Assembly: GCA_030432255.1 (NCBI GenBank)
Contig: JAUIHS010000014.1
Coordinates: forward strand, 1-64,000
Direction: 5' to 3'
DNA: 64,000 nt
Origin: Phycisphaerae bacterium
GTDB taxonomy: Bacteria > Planctomycetota > Phycisphaerae > Phycisphaerales > UBA1924
Shown: piece after piece, positions 1-6,708 of the stretch
Position numbering within the stretch: the stretch's first letter is position 1
Layout of the letters: each line of letters begins with the position of its first letter
The notes under the pieces: model-generated
What the model saw: only the letters and a program-made list of their open reading frames with translations
What the model was told of the DNA's origin: nothing
Databases searched by the model: none
Made by a program: the position numbers and the translations under genes

Positions 1-1
1 G

Positions 2-553
2 TTTGGCGTCATGCCACCGATCGCAAAACTGACGCCAGCCCAGGCCATGTATCACTTCCTGTCCGGCTACACGGCGAAAGTCGCGGGCACAGAGAAAGGC
101 GTGACCGAGCCGACCGCAACTTTCTCGACCTGCTTTGGCGGGCCGTTCATGCCGCGTCACCCAAGCGAGTATGGCAAGCTGCTCGGCGAACTGATCGACA
201 AGTACAATGTGAATTGCTGGCTCGTCTCAACTGGCTGGACAGGCGGCGCGCATGGCGTTGGCCACCGCATGCCGATCAAGGCGACCCGCGCGCTCCTCAA
301 CGCCGCATTGGATGGTTCTCTGAACCAGGCGGACTTCCGCGAGGATGAGACGTTTGGCTTCATGGTGCCAACTGCGCTCGATGGCGTCGACAGCACCATC
401 CTCAATCCGCGCGACACATGGAGCGACAAGTCAGCCTATGACGCGCAGGCGGAAAAACTCGCCAAGATGTTTGTCGACAATTTCAAAGTCTATGAAGCGC
501 ATGTCGATGATGACGTGAACGCGGCGGGCCCACGCATTCGCGTCCCGGCCTAA
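2..553 (+). CDS. pckA: Phosphoenolpyruvate carboxykinase (ATP), C-terminal fragment
   Basis: ATP-dependent PEPCK converts oxaloacetate to phosphoenolpyruvate in the cytosol as the entry step of gluconeogenesis. The reading frame is open from base 2, so the gene begins outside the window; the in-frame ATG at 11 is internal. About 183 of the usual ~530 residues remain. Family blocks visible are [20 protein letters not shown], the [14 protein letters not shown] segment, [12 protein letters not shown] and [15 protein letters not shown], which end the nucleotide-binding C-terminal lobe. From memory the sequence reads like alphaproteobacterial PEPCK rather than planctomycete protein. It is followed within 25 bases by a terminator, and immediately after that the sequence changes to a broken truA. 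The identification is firm; whether this stretch belongs to the same genome as the rest is doubtful. Confidence 0.9.
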   Translation, partial: FGVMPPIAKLTPAQAMYHFLSGYTAKVAGTEKGVTEPTATFSTCFGGPFMPRHPSEYGKLLGELIDKYNVNCWLVSTGWTGGAHGVGHRMPIKATRALLNAALDGSLNQADFREDETFGFMVPTALDGVDSTILNPRDTWSDKSAYDAQAEKLAKMFVDNFKVYEAHVDDDVNAAGPRIRVPA

Positions 554-574
554 GCGCCAGCGCAAACCAGAACT

Positions 575-609
575 CAAAAAAACCTCTCGCGGTTGCGGGA
601 GGTTTTTTT
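575..609 (+). terminator. Intrinsic terminator after pckA
   Basis: A hairpin with arms AACCTCTCGC and GCGGGAGGTT (one T-G wobble) around a GGTT loop is flanked by an A run on the left and seven Ts on the right. This is a classic bidirectional-looking rho-independent terminator 22 bases after the pckA stop codon. The apparent change of genome begins at its right-hand T tract. Confidence 0.85.
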
Positions 610-611
610 CA

Positions 612-858
612 TCGGCTCAACGATCGACTGGACCGTGCGCAGCGAGAGCCGCGGCCGGTTCCCATCGGGATCGGGTGGAGCGTCCGGATCGGGCGGTTCC
701 TGCTTCTGCCAGCCATGGAACGCCGCTCCGTCGTATGCGATGGTCATGCGATACCGAATCACGACAGCGGTGATCTTAGGTTCGTTTGAGTGGGTATGGT
801 GGGTTGTTCGGCGGGAGTCGGAAAACCGCGGTCGGAATCCCGAGGCCTCATTTACCAT
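612..858 (-). pseudogene. truA: tRNA pseudouridine synthase TruA, N-terminal fragment, cut off at a junction
   Basis: TruA makes pseudouridine at positions 38-40 of tRNA anticodon arms. The fragment carries the family's opening signature YDGAAFHGWQKQ and then, after a proline/aspartate-rich insert, RTVQSIVE, which normally precedes the catalytic Asp segment (RTDAGVHA). Homology stops at RTVQSIVEP: the next codons read through the terminator poly-T/A tract of pckA and stop at 574. Roughly 200 residues including the catalytic aspartate are missing. The start could be ATG 858 or, better matching family length, GTG 762 just before IRYRMTIAYDG. It lies 20 bases after the preceding minus-strand gene, so the two probably form an operon. 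The break may be a real insertion/deletion or an assembly chimera. Confidence 0.75.
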
Positions 859-878
859 CTCCCGGCACGGAGCCGCGG

Positions 879-1178
879 CTAGACCTCGTCATCCACCGCC
901 CGGCGCATGACGTCATCCACTTCGCTGAAGAACCTGCGGACGAGGGAGGCGTCGAATCGCCTCCGGATCGCCTCGGCGGGTTCGCGTTCCAGCAGGAATT
1001 CGAAGAGCGACTCAATGACCCGGACGGGAGCGCGGGTGCCGCCGCACCACAGGTCATAGTCCGCCCAACTCAGGGCGACCTCGTAGGCCGTCTCGGCACC
1101 CGAGTCGTCGACCACGAGGACATCGAATGACCAGCCACGCCCCGTTTCGGTTTCCGTTCTTACGTGCACGGTCGCCAC
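879..1178 (-). CDS. Small conserved-looking protein of unknown function (99 aa)
   Basis: The 99-residue product is soluble, acidic and has no signal peptide or membrane segment. Visible features are an N-terminal beta-rich stretch (MATVHVRTETETGRGWSFDV), an aromatic segment ALSWADYDLWCGGTRAP and a helical, charged C-terminus ending in SEVDDVMRRAVDDEV. I do not recognise a named family. It is placed directly upstream of the truA fragment (20-base gap), consistent with a two-gene unit. Codon use follows the rest of the contig from 613 on, unlike the pckA end, so it helps locate the boundary between the two sequence types. The long opposing reading frames here are shadows. Confidence 0.65.
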   Translation of the reverse strand: MATVHVRTETETGRGWSFDVLVVDDSGAETAYEVALSWADYDLWCGGTRAPVRVIESLFEFLLEREPAEAIRRRFDASLVRRFFSEVDDVMRRAVDDEV

Positions 1179-1260
1179 GTCGGAAGACTCCGCGGTTACA
1201 CTCTTTCCCCGCCTCGGCGCCGGATTGTACCCGGCTCCTCGCGTATGATCGGTTCAGCCC

Positions 1261-2589
1261 ATGGCATTCCTCCTCGAAACACTCCGCCTCGGATTGACGA
1301 ATCTTCGTCTCCGGCTGCTGCGCTCCATTCTCACGGCGCTCGGCATCATCCTCGGTGTCACGGCCGTGATCCTCATGGTCAGCATCGGTGAGGGCAAGAA
1401 GATCGCCGCCTTGGAGCAGATCGAGCGTCTCGGCGCCCGCAACATCATCATCCGCTCCGTCAAACCACCCGAATCGGTGCAGCGCGAGCAGGGGCGACAG
1501 CAGAGCTGGCAGACCAAGTACGGCATCACCCGCTCCGATCTTCGCGAGATCGAACAGCTGCTGGGTGAGGATGCCATCATCGTTCCTGCCAAGGAGGTGG
1601 GCGGGCAGGTCCTGAGAGAGGACCGGAAACGCACCAGCCAGTCTTACGGCACAACCCCGGAACTGCTTGATGTCGCCGGGCTCAGTGTTGCTCGCGGCCG
1701 CTACCTCGTCGATGACGATCTGGCCAACCGGACAAAGGTTGCGGTGATTGGTCACGAAGTGGCCCGCACGCTGTTCCCCTTCTCCGATCCGATCGGCAAC
1801 ACGCTGCGTATCGATCAGCAGGTCTTCAATGTCGTCGGGATTCTGAAGCCCGTCGGTCTGGCGGGTGGAGCCGGTGCGGCGCTGATCGGCCGCGACCTCA
1901 ACCAGGACGTGCACATCCCCATCACCACGGCCCGTCAGCTTTTCGGTGACACCATCATTCGGCGCGGGAGCGGCAACTTCAGTGCCTCCGAGGTGCAGGT
2001 GCACGAGATCTACTTCACCGCGCACACCCGTGAGCGGGTGCTCGTCGACGCCGACCTTATCCGGCGCATGATGGAAGTGCGGCACCCGCGCATGGATGAT
2101 GTCGAACTGATCATCCCGTACGAACTGCTTCAGAATGCCCGACAGGAAGCCATGACCGCCAACCTGGTCAACGGCACGATCGCGGCCATCGCGCTGCTCG
2201 TGGGCGGCATCGGCATCATGAACATCATGCTGGCGACGGTGACGGAGCGGACGCGTGAGATCGGTATCCGCCGAGCACTGGGCGCGACCCGCAAGCACAT
2301 CATCTGGCAGTTCCTGGTGGAGTCGGGTGTGATCAGTGCGATCGGGGGATTGATCGGCGTGGTCCTGGGGATCCTGCTCAGCGCGGCGCTGCCTCGCGTC
2401 GTGCCGATGATGCCCCGATTGCCGGTGATCGGCGAGTGGTTCGCGGAGGCCGAGATGCCCACGCAACTCACGACATGGTCGATCGCGGTTGCCTTTGGTG
2501 TGGCGACGCTGATCGGCATTGCCTTCGGCCTCTACCCGGCCCGGATCGCTTCTCTGAAGGACCCGGTCGAGGCGCTCAGGCACGACTGA
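1261..2589 (+). CDS. MacB/FtsX-type ABC transporter permease
   Basis: The 442-residue inner-membrane protein has the MacB layout: one membrane segment near residues 20-42, a large periplasmic domain (about 43-290), then three membrane segments (about 298-322, 345-375, 398-425). The segment TERTREIGIRRALGATRKHI is the cytoplasmic coupling loop typical of the FtsX permease domain, and the C-terminus YPARIASLKDPVEALRHD is the standard ending of this family. Members move lipoproteins, peptides or macrolides across the envelope or transmit mechanical signals. No ATPase or membrane-fusion subunit is adjacent, so it is an orphan permease whose partner must be elsewhere. The substrate is unknown. ATG 1261 directly opens the first membrane segment. 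Confidence 0.88.
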   Translation: MAFLLETLRLGLTNLRLRLLRSILTALGIILGVTAVILMVSIGEGKKIAALEQIERLGARNIIIRSVKPPESVQREQGRQQSWQTKYGITRSDLREIEQLLGEDAIIVPAKEVGGQVLREDRKRTSQSYGTTPELLDVAGLSVARGRYLVDDDLANRTKVAVIGHEVARTLFPFSDPIGNTLRIDQQVFNVVGILKPVGLAGGAGAALIGRDLNQDVHIPITTARQLFGDTIIRRGSGNFSASEVQVHEIYFTAHTRERVLVDADLIRRMMEVRHPRMDDVELIIPYELLQNARQEAMTANLVNGTIAAIALLVGGIGIMNIMLATVTERTREIGIRRALGATRKHIIWQFLVESGVISAIGGLIGVVLGILLSAALPRVVPMMPRLPVIGEWFAEAEMPTQLTTWSIAVAFGVATLIGIAFGLYPARIASLKDPVEALRHD

Positions 2590-2652
2590 TCGCCGGGGAT
2601 CAGGTACCATGCCCCGTTCCCCTGGATCCCAACCACCCGACGCGAGACGAAC

Positions 2653-4110
2653 GTGCCGCCCCAACCACGCAAACCATTCAAGGGCCGCCGACCCGGCGGT
2701 CGCTCAAAGGCCGGGCCCCGAAGAGATCATCAGAGGCCCGAAGGGCCGCAGCCGCGCGGCACCTGGACGCGCGATCGCGCCCGATCCGCCGTGATGAACC
2801 TGCTCACGACCCAGGTCGGACGATTCCCCGACCTCGGGATCGAGGAGATCAACGCCCGCGGCGACCTCCAGCCGCTTGACGCTGCCTTTACCCGCGCGAT
2901 CTACGGCACGGTGATGCGTCGTTGGCTCTCCATCGAGTTCCTGGTCGGACGCGGACTGAACCGGTCCTTTGAAGAGATGAAGCCCGAGATCAAGGCCGCG
3001 CTCCTCGCGGCCGGTGCCCAGATGGTCTTCATGGATCGCGTCCCGACGTACGGTGCTGTGAACGAGGCCGTCTACTGGGTGAAACAGGCTGCGGGCAAGC
3101 CGGCCTCCGGTCTGGTGAACGCGGTGTTGCGTCGACTCTCGGAGCTTATCGGTGAGGACGACGAACAGACGTACCGCGATACGTGGTCGGATGCTCGCGA
3201 CGAGGTCCCGCTTGAAGACGGTCGCGCGCTGGTGCTGAAGGACCTCGTTTTTCCTCCGGATGCGGTCAACCGCCTCGGGCTGGCGACGAGTTGCCCGCCG
3301 CCGCTGCTCAGGGCGTGGGCGAAGGATCACGATCTTCCCGAGATGCGTCGGCTGGCGCTGCACGGGATCGTCCAGCCACCGGTCATCCTGAACACGGCGC
3401 ATGCGAAGTCGGAGCTTCCCGATTTCTGCACGCCGCACGTCGTGCCGGGGCACCATCACTACCGTGGGCCGCATGCGGATCTCTCAACGATCCTCGCATC
3501 GCGTCGGGACATCTGGGTGCAGGACCCGGCGTCGTCCCTTGCGGTGGGCAGCGTGACGGATCTGAAGCCGGGCGTGGTCATTGATGCCTGCGCCGGTTTG
3601 GGGACGAAGACGCGTCAGCTTCGCGCGGCGTTTCCGGACGCCGAGATCTTTGCGACGGATATCGATGTGCTCCGTTGGAATACGCTTTCGAAGATCTTCG
3701 CGGAAGACGAGCAGGTCAGGGTGATTCCGTTCAAGGAACTGATGGAGAATGCCGGCCGGGCGGATCTCGTGCTTCTGGATGTGCCCTGTTCGAACACTGG
3801 GGTGCTGGCACGGCGTCCCGAGGCGCGGTACCGCTACAGCGCGAATCGGCGGGAAGAACTGACAGCCATGCAGCGCCAGATCATTGCGGATGCGATCCCG
3901 CTGCTGCGTGATGGCCCGGGAGGACGCGGTCGGATTCTGTACTCCACGTGCAGTCTGGACTCGGCGGAGAACGAGCAGCAGGCGAAGTGGGCTGCCCAGT
4001 GGCACGACTTCGATCTGTCTCGCGAGCGTCGGCGTCGTCCCGAGGGAGGTCCGGGCGAGCCACCGGAGCGGTATTCGGACGGTGCGTATGCGATGCTGCT
4101 CGAACGTTAA
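2653..4110 (+). CDS. rsmB: 16S rRNA (cytosine-C5)-methyltransferase, RsmB family
   Basis: This enzyme of the RsmB/NOL1/NOP2/Sun family methylates a cytosine of 16S rRNA (C967 in E. coli) using S-adenosylmethionine. The N-terminal ~50 residues are basic and disordered, followed by a NusB-like RNA-binding domain (about 45-165, including NEAVYWVKQAAGKPASGLVNAVLRR) and the SAM fold. Motif I is DACAGLGTKTRQL (about residue 311), motif IV is DVPCSNTGVLARRPEARYR (about 375) and the catalytic-cysteine motif VI is YSTCSLDSAENEQQ (about 430). The frame opens with GTG 2653; a later ATG near the NusB domain (MNLLTTQVGRF) is a possible alternative. The next gene, a PTS IIA protein, starts about 100 bases downstream with its own promoter-like sequence. 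Confidence 0.9.
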   Translation: MPPQPRKPFKGRRPGGRSKAGPRRDHQRPEGPQPRGTWTRDRARSAVMNLLTTQVGRFPDLGIEEINARGDLQPLDAAFTRAIYGTVMRRWLSIEFLVGRGLNRSFEEMKPEIKAALLAAGAQMVFMDRVPTYGAVNEAVYWVKQAAGKPASGLVNAVLRRLSELIGEDDEQTYRDTWSDARDEVPLEDGRALVLKDLVFPPDAVNRLGLATSCPPPLLRAWAKDHDLPEMRRLALHGIVQPPVILNTAHAKSELPDFCTPHVVPGHHHYRGPHADLSTILASRRDIWVQDPASSLAVGSVTDLKPGVVIDACAGLGTKTRQLRAAFPDAEIFATDIDVLRWNTLSKIFAEDEQVRVIPFKELMENAGRADLVLLDVPCSNTGVLARRPEARYRYSANRREELTAMQRQIIADAIPLLRDGPGGRGRILYSTCSLDSAENEQQAKWAAQWHDFDLSRERRRRPEGGPGEPPERYSDGAYAMLLER

Positions 4111-4132
4111 GCGTCGAAACGCGCACCGCTGT

Positions 4133-4160
4133 TTGCACGCGCGCGGGGTGATGCTACAGT
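4133..4160 (+). promoter_or_regulatory. Candidate sigma-70 promoter for the PTS IIA gene
   Basis: A -35-like TTGCAC (4133-4138) and a -10-like TACAGT (4155-4160) are separated by 16 bases, in the gap after rsmB. Transcription would begin near 4167, giving a ~47-base leader before ATG 4214. Confidence 0.4.
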
Positions 4161-4213
4161 AAGGACTTGGCGTTGCTGTGCCCCCGGTTCTTTTGAAGGC
4201 GTGGTCGATCGCG

Positions 4214-4684
4214 ATGAACCTGCTCGACATTCTTGTTCCTGAGTGCATCAAGGTTCCCCTGGAGTCACCGGACAAGAAGGGCGCCATCGATGAGCTTGTG
4301 GATGTCCTCGCCGGGCAGAGCCTGATTCATGATGCGGACGCTCTGAAGGAGGCGGTCTGGGCTCGGGAGACCACCCGGACCACCGGCATCGGCTACTCCC
4401 TTGCCATTCCCCACGGCAAGTGCGAGGGCATTCCGAATCTCGCCATGGCCATCGGCAAGCCCGCTGAGCCGATCGACTTCGCGTCCATCGACAAGAAGCC
4501 GGTCAAGCTCATCGTCCTCCTCGCCAGCCCCATCGACCGAATGACCGACCACATCCAGGCCCTCGCCCAGGTCAGCCGCGTCATGAAGGAAGAGGATTTC
4601 CGCGAACGCATCTACGCCGCGGAAAGCGCCGCCGAAATCTACGACATGATCCAGTCCGCCGAGGCCGCCGCCGCGAAGGGGTGA
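4214..4684 (+). CDS. PTS EIIA domain protein (fructose/nitrogen-type)
   Basis: A single EIIA type-2 domain of 156 residues. The phospho-accepting histidine is His67 in the block YSLAIPHGKC, and the flanking AVWARETTRTTGIG and LASPIDRMTDHIQALAQVSR match EIIA-Fru/EIIA-Ntr (PtsN). Such proteins receive phosphate from HPr/NPr; in the Ntr branch they have no permease and act as regulators of potassium, carbon and nitrogen metabolism. No IIB/IIC permease gene is adjacent, which favours a regulatory role. ATG 4214 (MNLLDIL) is preferred over the upstream GTG 4178 because it matches the usual family start. The gene is convergent with the ExbB-like gene downstream. Confidence 0.85.
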   Translation: MNLLDILVPECIKVPLESPDKKGAIDELVDVLAGQSLIHDADALKEAVWARETTRTTGIGYSLAIPHGKCEGIPNLAMAIGKPAEPIDFASIDKKPVKLIVLLASPIDRMTDHIQALAQVSRVMKEEDFRERIYAAESAAEIYDMIQSAEAAAAKG

Positions 4685-4816
4685 GCGCGGCTTCGCCGCG
4701 GGGTTGTTGCTTTCAGCTTGCAGGTTGTCGCTACGCGCTGCTTACGCCTCGCGTGAATGGCGCGGATACCAGTCCCAACCACCAGCCACCCGCCACCAAT
4801 CACCAACCACCCGCGA

Positions 4817-5428
4817 CTACTTCCGCCCCCCCAGCGCCGCCGCTGACAACCTTTCGATCCCGCCGAGACATCGATCGCCCTGAGCGCGGAAGACCATGTG
4901 GGGGAACAGCGTGATCAGGGCGACGATCAGGCCGAAGGCCGTGGTGATCAGCGCTTCCGCGATGCCGCCTGCCACCTGACTGATGTCGGCAATGCCGTCG
5001 CCCGCCGAACCCAGCAGGTTGAAGGAGCGAATGATCCCGAGCACCGTGCCGAGGATGCCGAGCAAAGGGGCCGCGGTGATGATGGTGGCGTGCACCGTGG
5101 AGAAGCGCTCAAAGGTCCCGCGTTCCGCTTCGATCAACTCCACCGCCTGCGAATCGTGCGCCGGAGTGTTCAGCAGCGACCGGACCACCCGGCCGTAGAC
5201 CGTGCGGTCATCCGATGCGAGCGACTTTGCCTGGTCCTCGCGGCCGCCGCGAAGCGCCTCTGCGACTTGATCGAGCCACCGGCGTCGTCCGGGCCGATGC
5301 GTGCGCAACCAGAACAGGGCGCGCTCGAATGCGAGCATCACCGAGAGCAGGCTGAGAACCAGCAGGACCCACATCACCGGACCGCCCCGGTCGAAGAGGT
5401 CCCCCAGTGTCGTCAGGAAGGTACCCAT
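4817..5428 (-). CDS. MotA/TolQ/ExbB proton channel family protein
   Basis: The 203-residue protein shows the three-helix ExbB/TolQ plan: a first membrane helix at about 17-36, a cytoplasmic region (45-110), then two helices at about 112-137 and 150-176. The segment TAAPLLGILGTVLGIIRSF followed by ISQVAGGIAEALITTAFGLIVAL is the conserved proton-channel signature. ExbB-type proteins pair with ExbD/TolR and use proton motive force to energise outer-membrane uptake or cell-envelope integrity. No ExbD/TolR partner lies next to it here, which is unusual; it must be supplied in trans. The gene is divergent from the prenyl synthase gene with a ~110-base gap between their starts. Confidence 0.88.
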   Translation of the reverse strand: MGTFLTTLGDLFDRGGPVMWVLLVLSLLSVMLAFERALFWLRTHRPGRRRWLDQVAEALRGGREDQAKSLASDDRTVYGRVVRSLLNTPAHDSQAVELIEAERGTFERFSTVHATIITAAPLLGILGTVLGIIRSFNLLGSAGDGIADISQVAGGIAEALITTAFGLIVALITLFPHMVFRAQGDRCLGGIERLSAAALGGRK

Positions 5429-5539
5429 GCCCGGATCATAAGGGAGATTCAGTCCGGGTGAGCCTCAGGGATTCCGCCCGAGGCGTTCAACCCCCGATGC
5501 CGATGCCGATGCCTCCTGCCGACCCCCTATACTCCCCGC

Positions 5540-6445
5540 ATGACGCAGCCACCGGAGTCCTTCGCAGCACATGCTCCCGATGTCTCCGCCATCGAGCGCC
5601 TCATCGGTGACTACCTGATCGGGTTGAGCCTGCCGGACTCGCTGCGCGATGGCATTCGTTATGCCGTGCTGGGCGGCGGCAAGCGACTGCGGCCCACCAT
5701 GGTCCTCCTCGCAGCACGAGCAGTGGGGGGATCGGACAGCGACGATGGTGGGATGGTCGCCGCGGCGGCCGTTGAGATGTTCCACGCCTTCACGCTGGTC
5801 CACGACGATCTTCCCGCGATGGACGACGACGATCTGAGGCGCGGTCGCCCGACGGTGCACATCCAGTTCGGTGAGGCGATGGCGATCCTGGTCGGCGACT
5901 GCCTGATGGGCCTGTCGACGCAGATCCTGTGCGACCGTCTGGATGACCTGGAACTGTCGGGCATGCTGGCGGCCGAACTGAGTCGGGCGGGCACGGCGGT
6001 GATCGCGGGGCAGGTCCACGACACGCTCGGTGACCTTCCGGCCGATCTCGATCCACTGGAGAGGTTGAATCGGATTCATCGCAACAAGACGGGTGCGCTC
6101 TTCACGGCGTCGTGCCGCATGGGGGGAATCGCCGGGATGTGGTCTCGCGGCGTCGATCCGGGTCACCTCGGGGCATTGACCCGTTATGGCGAGGCGACGG
6201 GCCTGATGTTCCAGGTGGTCGATGACCTGCTTGATGTCGAGCAGTCCGCGGAGCACATCGGCAAGCGGACCGCGAAGGACGAGGAACGGGGCAAGCTGAC
6301 GTATCCCGGCCTGATGGGCGTGGCGGCTTCGCGCGAGGCGGTTGAGCGACTCCACGGCGAGGCGGTGGCATCGTTGGAGGTGCTGGGTGCCGCGGCGGAC
6401 GGTCTGCGTGCGCTGGCGGAGTTGTTTGCGGTGCGGACGCGGTAG
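5540..6445 (+). CDS. ispA: Polyprenyl (farnesyl/geranylgeranyl) diphosphate synthase
   Basis: This trans-prenyltransferase condenses isopentenyl diphosphate with allylic diphosphates to build the precursors of quinones, carotenoids and undecaprenol. The GGGKRLRP substrate-binding block lies at residues 45-52. The first aspartate-rich motif is DDLPAMDDDD (89-98) and the second is DDLLDVEQ (about 227-234), followed by the conserved GKRTAKDEERGKLTYPGLMG. The length of 301 residues is normal for the short-chain IspA-like group, though product length cannot be read with certainty. It is followed 260 bases later by dxs on the same strand, grouping two isoprenoid steps; a separate promoter-like region precedes dxs. 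Confidence 0.88.
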   Translation: MTQPPESFAAHAPDVSAIERLIGDYLIGLSLPDSLRDGIRYAVLGGGKRLRPTMVLLAARAVGGSDSDDGGMVAAAAVEMFHAFTLVHDDLPAMDDDDLRRGRPTVHIQFGEAMAILVGDCLMGLSTQILCDRLDDLELSGMLAAELSRAGTAVIAGQVHDTLGDLPADLDPLERLNRIHRNKTGALFTASCRMGGIAGMWSRGVDPGHLGALTRYGEATGLMFQVVDDLLDVEQSAEHIGKRTAKDEERGKLTYPGLMGVAASREAVERLHGEAVASLEVLGAAADGLRALAELFAVRTR

Positions 6446-6648
6446 CAGTCTGTTGCGGGACAGCCCGGGGAAGATGCGGTTGAGCATGGGGAGGCGGTGC
6501 GGGGACCGCGGAGAACAATGGTGCGGAGGTTGCCGTACCCCCATTGACGAGGCCGGTTGTACTGGAAGTGGTGACCGGAAAGTTCCAATCAGAAGGCGAA
6601 CCAGTCACCCGGGGGTGGTTGGGGTCGATTAGAATGCTTGAGGCCGCG

Positions 6649-6678
6649 TTGGTCCCATTCCGGAACAGGGGTTACAAT
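6649..6678 (+). promoter_or_regulatory. Candidate sigma-70 promoter of dxs
   Basis: TTGGTC (6649-6654) and TACAAT (6673-6678) are 18 bases apart just upstream of dxs. A perfect 6-bp inverted repeat begins two bases after the -10 element, close to the expected start of transcription. Confidence 0.45.
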
Positions 6679-6679
6679 A

Positions 6680-6699
6680 CTTTCAGAAACTATTGAAAG
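6680..6699. promoter_or_regulatory. Inverted repeat over the dxs transcription start (possible operator)
   Basis: The arms CTTTCA and TGAAAG are separated by 8 bases (GAAACTAT). The repeat lies between the -10 element and the dxs start codon at 6709, so it could bind a dimeric regulator or form a short 5' hairpin. No regulator is identified. Confidence 0.35.
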
Positions 6700-6708
6700 T
6701 TGTTCTGC

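Noticed and set aside
560-640. Insertion-sequence boundary at the pckA/truA junction
   Set aside because: No inverted repeats, target duplication or transposase reading frame nearby.
1054-2664. A 536-codon open frame on the strand opposite the FtsX-type permease, and similar long antisense frames elsewhere (17467-19275, 45788-46984, 36593-37699)
   Set aside because: Low-complexity Arg/His/Asp-rich translations typical of antisense frames in GC-rich genes; each lies exactly over a well-supported gene.
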